Part shown: positions 17,277 through 24,051 of the stretch, piece by piece
Numbering within the stretch: position 1 is the stretch's first letter
Layout: each line of letters begins with the position of its first letter
IMG/VR virus record: IMGVR_UViG_3300033145_002689
Location: 1-38,010 of that record
Length of the DNA: 38,010 bases
Strand: one strand, 5' to 3'
Source of the DNA: a virus
Made by a program: the position numbers and the translations under genes
Notes under the pieces: model-generated
The model's input: only the letters and a program-made list of their open reading frames with translations
Told to the model about the DNA's origin: nothing
Databases searched by the model: none

Positions 17277-17425
17277 GCCATCCAGCAAAAAGGCGATTAA
17301 ATTTACCCGAAGGATTTTTTATGTCTAGACTAACAGTCAGGGGTCAGAGAAGTAACCTTCGGGTGTCTTACCTCTTTAAAAAAAGAGGGTTCGCTGGATG
17401 GCGCTTTGGCCTCCTGACTGTTAGT
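17277..17425 (+). promoter_or_regulatory. Pseudoknot-like RNA structure covering the SleB-hydrolase start
   Basis: Four inverted repeats interlock. A: GCCATCCAGC (17277-17286) with 17393-17402. B: ACCCGAAGG (17305-17313) with CCTTCGGGT (17356-17364). C: 17329-17343 with 17411-17425, 15 pairs including one G-U. D: a CCTCTTT/AAAGAGG hairpin (17371-17388). C crosses both A and B, so it forms a pseudoknot or an alternative fold. B contains the ribosome site (AAGG) of the gene starting at 17321, so pairing of B should block its translation. Confidence 0.7.
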
Positions 17426-17824
17426 TCCGTAGTATTTTTTCTTTTCTGCTTTTTAAAATCTCCACAAGCGTTACAAATAAATCCAATAGCTTTAACAATA
17501 GCCGGTGAGGCCGGCGGTGAAGGCTCCCAAGGTATGTACGCCGTTGCCTGTGTGATACAGAACCGGTCTATCCGGTCCGGTAAGGATCCCGAGCAAGTAG
17601 TTATGAAGGGTTTCTATGGCCGGACCAACAAGGTTACTAAGGGATTTTATCTTATCTATAAGCCTTATATTGACGAGCTGGTCAGGAGGATACAGGCAGG
17701 TAAGTTGGAAGATACTACCGGCGGGGCTACGCACTTTGAGAACATAGAGGCGTTTGGCCGGCCTTATTGGGCTAAGCGGATGATGATTACTAAGAAGATA
17801 GGCAGGCATACTTTTTATAGATAG
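17321..17824 (+). CDS. SleB/CwlJ-type cell-wall hydrolase with signal anchor (endolysin)
   Basis: A 167-residue protein. A long basic N-terminus with eight or more Arg/Lys is followed by one membrane helix (about residues 29-46), then the hydrolase_2 domain. 'TIAGEAGGEGSQGMYAVACVIQNR' holds the expected catalytic Glu (E63 or E67 region), and it ends with 'GGATHFENIE' and 'MMITKKIGRHTFYR', typical of SleB/CwlJ. These enzymes cut peptidoglycan and serve many phages as endolysins; the N-terminal helix suggests export without a holin or membrane anchoring. The ribosome site AAGGA at 17310-17314 lies inside stem B of the RNA structure. Confidence 0.8.
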   Translation: MSRLTVRGQRSNLRVSYLFKKRGFAGWRFGLLTVSSVVFFLFCFLKSPQALQINPIALTIAGEAGGEGSQGMYAVACVIQNRSIRSGKDPEQVVMKGFYGRTNKVTKGFYLIYKPYIDELVRRIQAGKLEDTTGGATHFENIEAFGRPYWAKRMMITKKIGRHTFYR

Positions 17825-17833
17825 GAGATAAAG

Positions 17834-17989
17834 ATGAGAGAATTAACGCTTGATTGTTTACCAGAAGAGCAAGTGTTTTGGTTTAATTTAGAAGGCAGTA
17901 GATTCCAGGGAACATTAAAAGAATGGGATAGTAATGTTGCTTATGTGAAATGTACAGACGGATTAACAAGACCAGTTGAAGTAAACTAA
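17834..17989 (+). CDS. Small conserved-looking protein, 51 aa
   Basis: ATG 17834 follows AGGAGA and the frame ends at 17987-17989, overlapping the next gene's ATG by one base (TAATG). The peptide (MRELTLDCLPEEQVFWFNLE...) looks like a small beta-barrel: 'FQGTLKEWDSNVAYVKC' alternates in a two-strand pattern. Function unknown; coupled to the nuclease gene. Confidence 0.65.
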   Translation: MRELTLDCLPEEQVFWFNLEGSRFQGTLKEWDSNVAYVKCTDGLTRPVEVN

Positions 17990-18393
17990 TGGGCTATATG
18001 GATCAAGAGAGTTTCGGCATGTTTAAAAAGGGTGTTGTGAATAAGACTAAACAGCGTCGGCAGCAAACCCTGGAGATTAACGAGATTGCTCTCCAGAGAC
18101 AGATTATCCTTTATCTTAAGGCTATCGGTTCCGTTGCCGGTAAGACTAAGACTATTGGCCTGGCTGTTTCTAAGGATAGCCATGCTTTTTATCGCAAGGA
18201 TTCTAACCTTATGACCGGTAAGGCTGATATAGAGTGTTTTCATAAGGGAGTTATGTATTGCATAGAGGTTAAGAGTAAGCATGGCCGGCAGTCTCCGGAG
18301 CAAAAAGAATACCAGAAAGTTTTCCATAAATGGCCTACCAGGATATATATACTGGCCAGGAAACTTGAGGATGTCAGTTCGGTTATCAAGTAA
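17989..18393 (+). CDS. VRR-NUC domain nuclease
   Basis: A 134-residue protein with the PD-(D/E)xK layout of VRR-NUC: Glu32 and Gln36 in the first helix, 'GKADIECF' (Asp80), 'MYCIEVKSK' (Glu93, Lys95), then 'GRQSPEQKEY' with the diagnostic Gln105. Stand-alone phage VRR-NUC proteins act as structure-specific endonucleases, including Holliday-junction or flap cleavage. Here it would process replication or recombination intermediates before packaging. It is the only clear DNA-processing enzyme besides the methyltransferase and terminase. Confidence 0.85.
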   Translation: MGYMDQESFGMFKKGVVNKTKQRRQQTLEINEIALQRQIILYLKAIGSVAGKTKTIGLAVSKDSHAFYRKDSNLMTGKADIECFHKGVMYCIEVKSKHGRQSPEQKEYQKVFHKWPTRIYILARKLEDVSSVIK

Positions 18394-18444
18394 TCAACAT
18401 CGTCTATGTTATGTTAAATACAGAAAAAAGGGGGTGATAAAAAA

Positions 18445-18591
18445 TTGAACCATCGTAGAAAAGTACATCATTATTCTACCGCACAAGATGCAGCAATGTA
18501 TAAAAAGAAGATACCGGATCCGCGCCAAGTAGAAACACCTACAGAGGAAGTGAAGAAGGAATTGGATTGTATCGCTAACATGGAGCAATAG
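18445..18591 (+). CDS. Small basic protein, 48 aa, TTG start
   Basis: TTG at 18445 follows GGGGGTGAT. The peptide is His/Lys/Arg-rich at the start (NHRRKVHHYSTAQDAAMYKK) and acidic at the end. The frame stops at 18589-18591, where the palindrome of the next leader begins. Not recognised; small and with a non-ATG start, so moderate confidence. Confidence 0.45.
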   Translation: MNHRRKVHHYSTAQDAAMYKKKIPDPRQVETPTEEVKKELDCIANMEQ

Positions 18592-18685
18592 TTAAATTTA
18601 ACCCTGGTGCCTAGCGAAGGGACCGGAGAGGATGCTGTCCTTAACTGACCTCAGTTCTCCTCTCCGGCCAGGGGATCTAAAAGGA
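18591..18685 (+). promoter_or_regulatory. Structured 5' leader of the 18697 gene
   Basis: A perfect 12-base palindrome GTTAAATTTAAC (18591-18602) is followed by nested stems. Outer CCCTGG (18602-18607) pairs with CCAGGG (18668-18673). Inner CCGGAGAGGA (18623-18632) pairs with TCCTCTCCGG (18658-18667), stacking directly on the outer stem. An apical AACTG/CAGTT hairpin sits at 18643-18656. A 15-base bulge lies on the 5' side (18608-18622). The ribosome site AAAAGGAGG follows at 18679-18687. No U-run follows, so this is not a terminator; a protein-binding or ligand-binding leader is suggested. Confidence 0.65.
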
Positions 18686-18696
18686 GGATTTAAATT

Positions 18697-19203
18697 ATGA
18701 GTGCTTATCCTAATGACAGAATTAAACCTAAGCAAGACGAATTCAACAAACCCTTAGGAGGTAAACTGCCTCCCTTACCACCTTTTCCAACGAGAGAATG
18801 GTTGACTGGAAGGATCTCAGTGGTTGAGTACGGCATTGCTTATTTCAACAATAAGCCTATTGTCTGTACGGACAGCGAGGATAACGAATTAACTGATGAG
18901 CGCGGAGATCCTATCTACCGCCGGGAGTTTAATATCACTATCTTAGTTAATGACCATTATCTTCCCAATAATGAACCGCGCAAAGTCTGGCTACGCTTAG
19001 GTGCCTCTTTAGGAAAAAAGGCCAATTTGCCTAAGTTCTTAAAAAAGGTTATAGGAGAGGGATTTTCTGAAACTCCAGCTGAGATTATAAATGATCTTCA
19101 AAATAAAGATATCAAATTTCAAATGGCTGATAAAGTCAGCGAATCTACACAGAAGGAATATCAGTCCGTTATTTGGGATTCGGTTGAACTTTGGAACGAG
19201 TAA
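18697..19203 (+). CDS. Possible ssDNA-binding/OB-fold DNA-metabolism protein
   Basis: A 168-residue soluble protein. A Pro-rich N-terminus ('LGGKLPPLPPFPTREWLTG') precedes beta strands ('ISVVEYGIAYFNNKPIV', 'REFNITILVND', 'RKVWLRLGASLGKKANLPKF') and a final 'IKFQMADKVSES...YQSVIWDSVEL'. Size, strand pattern and place between a nuclease and DNA-modification genes resemble small phage OB-fold proteins (such as DUF669-type), but I do not firmly recognise the family. The structured leader could provide autoregulation, as known for other phage ssDNA-binding proteins. Confidence 0.4.
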   Translation: MSAYPNDRIKPKQDEFNKPLGGKLPPLPPFPTREWLTGRISVVEYGIAYFNNKPIVCTDSEDNELTDERGDPIYRREFNITILVNDHYLPNNEPRKVWLRLGASLGKKANLPKFLKKVIGEGFSETPAEIINDLQNKDIKFQMADKVSESTQKEYQSVIWDSVELWNE

Positions 19204-19466
19204 GTTTCTTTAAAAGTCTTGTTTTTCCTGCTCTTATCTCTTTAATAACGAGCAAGCGTTAAGGCGTTCCTCAGGGGTTAAATGATCCGGCTGCTAGGGA
19301 TAGACACGATTCCTCCGGCTTTAGCTCCTGAGGGTAAATATAGCAAGTAAATCAAATCGGCCTTTAGGCAGAAGCTGGTTTGAAGAATCTGCGCATTGTT
19401 TCAGTACTATATCTGCCTTTAGGCGTGGTCTGTAAAAGGAGAGAGGAAGGAATGGTGGAGGTGGGA
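19204..19466 (+). promoter_or_regulatory. Non-coding spacer with long-range stem and duplicated hairpin motif
   Basis: No ribosome site with a good frame was seen. CCTCAGGGG (19269-19277) pairs with CTCCTGAGG (19325-19333), enclosing a loop with internal partial pairing (AGGGA with TCCT). The 10-base hairpin motif GCCTTTAGGC occurs twice, at 19360-19369 and 19415-19424. These could be leader structures or repeated operator sites for the ASCH-like gene that follows. Confidence 0.5.
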
Positions 19467-19976
19467 ATGAAAGAACGCCCTATATTATTCAATAGCGAAA
19501 TGGTTAAAGCAATCCTTGAAGGCAGAAAGACGCAGACGAGGAGGGTAATTAAGTCCCCCAAATGGTCAACTACTGATAGGGCTTTAGTTGATTTTGATTG
19601 TCCTTATGGTTGGGGCGGCGATAGGTTATGGGTGAAGGAAACTTGGGGAATGTCGGGATTGAATAGAGTTGAGTATAAGGCATTTCCTGCTGATGGAAAA
19701 GATTTTCGTTGTGTTAATAGGTGGCAACCCTCAATCCACATGTCCCGTAAATATTCCCGTATCACTTTAAAAATTACAGAAATAAGGGTTGAGAGATTGC
19801 AGGAGATAACCTTTGATGATTGTAGAAAAGAAGGAGTTAAAAAATATCCTGCTCAACAAAATAATAGAATGTTATTTCTAATGCTTTGGAATTCTCTTAA
19901 CAAAAAATATCCTTGGTTAAGCAATCCCTGGCTGTGGGTGATAAGTTTTAGGAGGATAAAATGCCAAACCCCCTAA
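19467..19976 (+). CDS. ASCH-like phage protein ('RPILFN.EMV.AIL.GRKTQTRR' family)
   Basis: A 169-residue protein. The frame is open from 19380, but ATG 19467 behind GGAGGTGGGA gives the family's classic start 'MKERPILFNSEMVKAILEGR'. It continues 'KTQTRRVIKSPKW', 'GDRLWVKETWGMSG', 'IHMSRKYSRITLKITEIRVERLQEIT' and 'NPWLWVISFRRI', the standard layout of this widespread phage family, which I associate with an ASCH/PUA-like nucleic-acid-binding fold. Function is unknown. Its place before a DNA methyltransferase and a radical-SAM protein suggests a link to modified bases. Confidence 0.75.
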   Translation: MKERPILFNSEMVKAILEGRKTQTRRVIKSPKWSTTDRALVDFDCPYGWGGDRLWVKETWGMSGLNRVEYKAFPADGKDFRCVNRWQPSIHMSRKYSRITLKITEIRVERLQEITFDDCRKEGVKKYPAQQNNRMLFLMLWNSLNKKYPWLSNPWLWVISFRRIKCQTP

Positions 19977-20026
19977 CCACCTGTAACGGCAACACCCTAC
20001 GGAAGCTAAGGGGCAATACAAAATGA
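19961..20026 (+). CDS. Possible 21-aa coupling peptide
   Basis: An excellent ribosome site (AGGAGG at 19950-19955) precedes ATG 19961, which opens a 21-residue frame within the end of the previous gene. The frame stops at 20024-20026, overlapping the next ATG at 20023 (ATGA). The ribosome site may exist to deliver ribosomes to the gene at 20023 by coupling. The peptide itself is not recognised. Confidence 0.4.
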   Translation: MPNPLTTCNGNTLRKLRGNTK

Positions 20027-20292
20027 CTAAAACCTACACTCCAGTAAAAGGCCTGGTAAACGGCTACCTGATAGCGCCTCACCTTAAGGGGAAGTTGGTA
20101 ATAGCGGTTCCGGAAAAGATAGTTCATGTAGGCTTGAAGATAGAATACGCCGGGCAATTTATGTTTTTGAAGGATATAGAGCCGATCCTACAGATAGAGT
20201 TTGAGGATAAATTTGGCCGCGATGAGAAGTATAAACTTAATTATTATGAATGGAAACCGGTTAAAGCTGCGGAGCAGATGCAATGGGTATGA
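20023..20292 (+). CDS. Small protein of unknown function, 89 aa
   Basis: Beta-rich peptide beginning MTKTYTPVKGLVNGYLIAPH and containing 'LVIAVPEKIVHVGLKIEYAGQF' and 'YYEWKPV'. Its ATG overlaps the stop of a 21-codon frame and its stop overlaps the next start (ATGATGA at 20289-20295). It lies between the ASCH-like and methyltransferase genes. Not recognised. Confidence 0.6.
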   Translation: MTKTYTPVKGLVNGYLIAPHLKGKLVIAVPEKIVHVGLKIEYAGQFMFLKDIEPILQIEFEDKFGRDEKYKLNYYEWKPVKAAEQMQWV

Positions 20293-20495
20293 TGAGCAAG
20301 GAAGAAATCCATAAGGAATCGTTGAGGTTGTTGAATTTAAAACAATCCCGGAGGTTATCCCTTGATACTTTTACGGTCCGGACCGAGCTTTTACAGAAGT
20401 TCCCGAATACCTATAAGGGGATCCTGTTGGCTAAGAAGTATCTTAAGGCCAGGATAATTAAGAAGATGCCGGGAGAAAAGAATCTATGCAGTTGA
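20289..20495 (+). CDS. Small basic helical protein, 68 aa
   Basis: Starts at ATG 20289 (ATGA overlap with the previous stop); ATGs at 20283 and 20292 are alternatives. Helical and Lys/Arg/Leu-rich ('SKEEIHKESLRLLNLKQSRR', 'FTVRTELLQKFPNTYKG'). Its last codons overlap the methyltransferase start at 20486. Possibly a small accessory DNA-binding protein; not recognised. Confidence 0.6.
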   Translation: MMSKEEIHKESLRLLNLKQSRRLSLDTFTVRTELLQKFPNTYKGILLAKKYLKARIIKKMPGEKNLCS

Positions 20496-21643
20496 ACTTT
20501 AATCATATTTATCCGGGTGATACCTTAATAGTTTTAAAGACTTTCCCTGATGATTATTTTGATACCATTATCACTTCTCCGCCATACTGGGGATTAAGGG
20601 ATTATGGGGTTAAGGGGCAAATAGGTCTAGAGAAAACCTTACTTGAGTATATTGAGAAACTTCTATCCATAACAGCCGAACTCAAGCGCGTGCTTAAACC
20701 GACTGGAGTTCTCTTTTGGAATCACGGGGATTGTTATGGAAGTCATAGAGATTGGAATCGGTCTGATATTGCTCTTAAAAAACAATTAGCAGGTGGGGGA
20801 AAACGACAAGCAATTAAGGGATATGAGAAATGTTTAATGTTGCAAAACTACCGCTTAATCCTTTGTATGGTAGATGATCAGGGTTGGATTCTCCGGAATG
20901 ATATTAAATGGTTTAAGCCGAATCACATGCCTTCAAGCGTTAAGGATAGATTTGCCAATTCCTATGAACCGGTATTTATGTTAGTTAAGCAGCAGAAATA
21001 TTGGTTTGATTTAGACGCGGTGAGGCAGCCATATACAGAACCTTTGAATAGGTGGGGTGGGCCAAGTTTAAAGAAAGGAACAAGTAGGACTAAGGGGTAT
21101 GCTGATATGCAGAAGATTGGTAATTCTTCTGCTTTAAGGGTAGGAAGAAACATGCGGCCAATAGAAGCGGGCAAAAACCCCGGTGATGTATGGAAGATAC
21201 CTACTCAGCCTTACTCAGCAGCCCATTTCGCGACTTTCCCGGAGAAACTTATTGAACCGATGATTAAATCTACTTGTCCTCAATGGATATGTAAGAAGTG
21301 CGGGAAGGCGCGGGAGAGGATAATAAAGCCAACAGAAGAGTATGCTAAACGGCTTGGGAAGGCTTGGCATAATCATAAGGAAGATGGTAAGAGAGGGCAG
21401 AGATACTCAAGAGAAATAGCAGGTGTGCCTTGTTCAGCTGAATATAAAACAGTAGGCTGGACAGATTGTGGATGTAATGCCGGTTGGACCCCGGGAGTAG
21501 TACTGGATCCGTTCATGGGAGCAGGCACAACTGCCTTAGTAGCCCGTAGCCTAGGCCGGAATTATATAGGAATAGAACTTAACCCGGAATATATAAAAAT
21601 TGCTAATCAGCGTCTAGAGAAAGCGTTAGGAATGTTTAAATGA
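20486..21643 (+). CDS. Site-specific DNA methyltransferase (N6-adenine or N4-cytosine)
   Basis: A 385-residue protein with catalytic motif IV SPPY at residues 31-34 (in 'IITSPPYWGLRDYG') and AdoMet-binding motif I 'DPFMGAGTT' at about 341-349, followed by 'YIGIELNPEY'. Motif IV before motif I marks the beta class. The target-recognition region between them includes Cys pairs ('CPQWICKKCG' and 'DCGC'), perhaps a zinc site. No restriction endonuclease partner is visible, so it is a solitary methyltransferase protecting phage DNA or marking it. It overlaps the DUF5131 gene by four bases. The target sequence cannot be read from sequence alone. Confidence 0.88.
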   Translation: MQLNFNHIYPGDTLIVLKTFPDDYFDTIITSPPYWGLRDYGVKGQIGLEKTLLEYIEKLLSITAELKRVLKPTGVLFWNHGDCYGSHRDWNRSDIALKKQLAGGGKRQAIKGYEKCLMLQNYRLILCMVDDQGWILRNDIKWFKPNHMPSSVKDRFANSYEPVFMLVKQQKYWFDLDAVRQPYTEPLNRWGGPSLKKGTSRTKGYADMQKIGNSSALRVGRNMRPIEAGKNPGDVWKIPTQPYSAAHFATFPEKLIEPMIKSTCPQWICKKCGKARERIIKPTEEYAKRLGKAWHNHKEDGKRGQRYSREIAGVPCSAEYKTVGWTDCGCNAGWTPGVVLDPFMGAGTTALVARSLGRNYIGIELNPEYIKIANQRLEKALGMFK

Positions 21644-22332
21644 ATAAACAAGGCCCTAAAGGCATAACTTGGACAAATTATACCTGGAATCCGATAACCG
21701 GTTGTACCCGGAATTGTTGGTATTGTTATGTTAAACGGATTCCGGGGTATGATTCTTCCCCGGATTTTCATTCGGAGAGGCTCTATCAGCCATTATCTGT
21801 CAAGAAACCGAGCAAGATATTCGTATGTTCTACCGGGGATTTCTTTGATCCCAAGGTCTTGGAAGATTGGCGGTTTGAGGTTTATAGCGTAATGAATCAA
21901 TGCCCTCAGCATGATTTTCAGATCCTTACCAAGTGTTATAAAAATTTAGAAAAGTATCCTCCGGGTAACGTCTGGGTAGGGGTTACTATTGACGGCAAAG
22001 AACAGGATGTTTTAAATACTTTTTATAGGATCAGCGTGGTTGAGGCAAAGGTTCGTTTCATTTCCTTTGAGCCTTTGCTGGCGCCGGTAGGTGAATCCAT
22101 GCGCCTGGCTCTTATGGATTTCGGTCTTAAGCTAGACTGGATCATCATAGGCGCTATGACTGGTCCGGGCAGCAAAGAACATCAGCCTGAAAAGTGGTGG
22201 ATAGATGATATCTTGCAGGTAGCCGATCAAAAGGGCATCCCGGTATTTATGAAGGAGAATTTAAGAGGCTGCTATCCTCATATTTTACGCCAGGAATGGC
22301 CTGAGATTAAGAAGGATGGGAGGAAGAAGTGA
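21640..22332 (+). CDS. DUF5131 (phage Gp37/Gp68) radical-SAM-type protein
   Basis: A 230-residue protein opening with 'GITWTNYTWNPITGCTRNCW' and the CxxxCxxC cluster motif Cys22, Cys26, Cys29. It continues 'IFVCSTGDFFDP', 'DFQILTKCYKNL', 'NVWVGVTIDG', 'RFISFEPLLAP', 'LDWIIIGAMTGPGS' and 'GIPVFMKENL', the full pattern of the phage Gp37/Gp68 family. The Cys motif implies a 4Fe-4S cluster and radical AdoMet chemistry. The substrate is unknown. Coupling to a DNA methyltransferase suggests DNA or nucleotide modification. Confidence 0.85.
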   Translation: MNKQGPKGITWTNYTWNPITGCTRNCWYCYVKRIPGYDSSPDFHSERLYQPLSVKKPSKIFVCSTGDFFDPKVLEDWRFEVYSVMNQCPQHDFQILTKCYKNLEKYPPGNVWVGVTIDGKEQDVLNTFYRISVVEAKVRFISFEPLLAPVGESMRLALMDFGLKLDWIIIGAMTGPGSKEHQPEKWWIDDILQVADQKGIPVFMKENLRGCYPHILRQEWPEIKKDGRKK

Positions 22333-22616
22333 TAAAATGGGCAATGCATAGGAAGGCTGAGAGGCCTGAGGTAGTTTTTTTTCTTTGTGAGGCGAATATA
22401 TCTGGGATTATGGATGAGGTTTCTTTGCCTAAGCTATTAAGGGAATTAGTAGATAGTTTAAATAAGAAGATTACGGAGGAAATTCTAAAGCGTTACCAGG
22501 AGGAGATTATTGCGAAGATAAATATAGATGATTTAGCTAAGTCTATTAAGACGAGAGTAGCTATAAATATTACTGAAAATTTAGTAAAAAAGAAAGATGG
22601 GGAAAGCCGGAGTTAA
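22329..22616 (+). CDS. Small helical protein, 95 aa, GTG start
   Basis: GTG at 22329 overlaps the previous stop (GTGA), behind GGGAGGAAG. Helical and charged, with 'LLRELVDSLNKKITEEILKR' and 'IINIDDLAKSIKTRVAINI'-like amphipathic stretches. Resembles small coiled-coil phage proteins. Function unknown. Confidence 0.55.
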   Translation: MIKWAMHRKAERPEVVFFLCEANISGIMDEVSLPKLLRELVDSLNKKITEEILKRYQEEIIAKINIDDLAKSIKTRVAINITENLVKKKDGESRS

Positions 22617-22649
22617 ATTGTTGCTTAATTATATTACGGAGAAGAATCT

Positions 22650-22961
22650 ATGAATTTCTTTTGGTTGGTCTTTGCGCATTTCTTAGGGGATATCTCTTTA
22701 CAGAATGACTGGATGACTGAGTTTAAAGGCCGGTACTGGTATGTTATGCAGAGTCATTGTATTATTTGGGCAGGCTGTATTGCTGTTGTTTTGCAGTACC
22801 TAGGGATTCTTACTCTTTGGAAGATTCATTTTTTGATTATAGGCCATTACCTTATGGATAGTTGGAAGTGTAAGAAGAACCGGTCTGTAAAGACTTGGTG
22901 GTATGTTTACCCGGATCAGGCCTGGCATTTAATTCAATGCGTAATAGTTTATTATTTTTAA
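22650..22961 (+). CDS. DUF3307 membrane protein
   Basis: A 103-residue protein with about three hydrophobic helices. 'AHFLGDISLQNDWM' at the start, a His in the second helix, 'HFLIIGHYLMDSWK' and 'YPDQAWHLIQ' near the end match the DUF3307 layout of conserved Asp, Gln, His and a C-terminal DQ..H. Bacteria and phages carry it; the biochemical role is not known. In a phage it may alter the host membrane. Ribosome site ACGGAGAAG. Confidence 0.75.
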   Translation: MNFFWLVFAHFLGDISLQNDWMTEFKGRYWYVMQSHCIIWAGCIAVVLQYLGILTLWKIHFLIIGHYLMDSWKCKKNRSVKTWWYVYPDQAWHLIQCVIVYYF

Positions 22962-22991
22962 CCGCCTCGTTAGAGAGGGAAAGGAAATAAA

Positions 22992-23444
22992 ATGAGAACA
23001 ATATCATCATATCAAAAAACATCAGTGCATTGGGGTAAAAGTCAAGCAGATATTTCTAAAGTATTAACCAAGCATGGTATTCAAGATACTCGGTTTACTT
23101 TTCTCCAAAGCCGGAATGAACTAATCTGTGAATTTGATTTTCCCACTAAGATAGAAGAAAAAGATATTAAAATCGGAGTGCGGATACTTTTACCTATACC
23201 AAAAGCAAAGGATTTGGAGCAAGCAAAAAATCAAATTCACCGGGCATTGTTTTATTATCTTAAAACTAAATTTGAAGCACTTAGTTTTGGCTTAGTAGAA
23301 TTTACGCAAGAATTTATGCCTCATCTTGTAATTTTTGATAAACAAGGACATTCAAGAACTCTTTATCAAATTATCAGTCCTCAGTATAAAAAAGGACTTC
23401 TTACTGGACAACAGGGTGAGATTAGAATGTTGGAACAAAAATGA
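22992..23444 (+). CDS. Conserved phage/archaeal-type protein of unknown function, 150 aa
   Basis: Begins with 'SSYQKTSVHWGKSQADISKVL' and 'KHGIQDTRFTF', then 'IGVRILLPIP', 'IHRALFYYLKTKFEALSFGL' and 'EFTQEFMPHLVIFD'. This matches a widespread phage and environmental family ('Kxx..V..s..ei.klL.k.G' then 'KLEAV..GI..FE.EFL..i') whose role I do not know. It starts a stretch with more AT and almost no CCGG. Ribosome site AAAGGAAA. Confidence 0.65.
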   Translation: MRTISSYQKTSVHWGKSQADISKVLTKHGIQDTRFTFLQSRNELICEFDFPTKIEEKDIKIGVRILLPIPKAKDLEQAKNQIHRALFYYLKTKFEALSFGLVEFTQEFMPHLVIFDKQGHSRTLYQIISPQYKKGLLTGQQGEIRMLEQK

Positions 23445-23474
23445 AAACCCAACCCAAAACAAAGTGAGGGATGT

Positions 23475-23639
23475 ATGAAACTAACTATTAACCTGAAAGA
23501 CCCAAAGTATTGTGATACCCAGTGTCCAGAAAAGATATTTAGAAACGCCCGTTATGAGTATAAATGTAAATTGTTTAATATTGACCTTGATAAAAAATGT
23601 ACTCGCCCTCAACACTGCATAGAGGAGAATGGATTATGA
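23475..23639 (+). CDS. Small Cys-rich protein, 54 aa
   Basis: ATG 23475 after GTGAGGGATG. Six Cys (positions 13, 17, 31, 42, 48 and neighbours) in 'YCDTQCPEKIF', 'YKCKLFNIDLDKKCTRPQHC' suggest a zinc or metal-binding knuckle. Its stop overlaps the following ATG (ATGA at 23636-23639). Part of the AT-rich small-gene cassette. Confidence 0.65.
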   Translation: MKLTINLKDPKYCDTQCPEKIFRNARYEYKCKLFNIDLDKKCTRPQHCIEENGL

Positions 23640-23872
23640 CCCGAAAACTTAACCCGGAAGTTGAGAAGAAGATTAGAGAAATATTAGAGTATGTTTATTC
23701 TTGTGATGTAAGAAGCGATAAATTAGATAAACAAAAGGTCATTAACCAAGCCCTCACCGCCATTGCGCCGTTGTTTGATAGAGATAGTCTTGGTATTCGT
23801 GTCCATGAGTTAAACCCCGATTATGTAGCCCAAGTCCTCATTGAAGCAGAGAGGCAAGGACTCTTAAGATAG
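23636..23872 (+). CDS. Small helical protein, 78 aa
   Basis: ATG 23636 overlaps the preceding stop and has GAGGAG at 23622-23627 in front; the frame upstream to 23597 is open but shadows another gene. Starts MTRKLNPEVEKKIREILEYV and ends 'PDYVAQVLIEAERQGLL'. Alpha-helical and charged. Function unknown. Confidence 0.6.
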   Translation: MTRKLNPEVEKKIREILEYVYSCDVRSDKLDKQKVINQALTAIAPLFDRDSLGIRVHELNPDYVAQVLIEAERQGLLR

Positions 23873-24051
23873 TTATTTGACAAGCGGGTCGCTGTGGTTT
23901 GGAAACCTGATGAACTTCGTAATTATGGGGGTTTTCCTGTAATTAAAAGTCAAGACGGTGATAAGAAAAGAAACCTTAACTTATGCCATTCTGCCGAGGA
24001 TAAATCGCAGACCAACTGCCGGCGGCCTGTGATAAAAAGGAGAAGTGAAAG
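23873..24051. other. Gene-poor spacer, 179 bases
   Basis: One + frame is open from GTG 23894 (VWKPDELRNYGGFPVI...) to a stop at 24053-24055, 53 residues, but it lacks a convincing ribosome site. It may be a decayed or weakly translated small gene. Confidence 0.3.

Noticed and set aside
17492-17809. 105-codon minus-strand frame opposite the SleB hydrolase
   Set aside because: The + strand gene has a clear family match throughout; the opposite frame has none.
17986-18327. 113-codon minus-strand frame opposite the VRR-NUC gene
   Set aside because: The + frame carries the full nuclease motif set; the minus frame is a shadow.
18591-18690. Structured leader as a rho-independent terminator or a known preQ1-II-type riboswitch
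   Set aside because: There is no T-run after the stem, and the superficial likeness to preQ1-II ('GGTGCCTAGC') does not extend to its hairpin and pseudoknot order.
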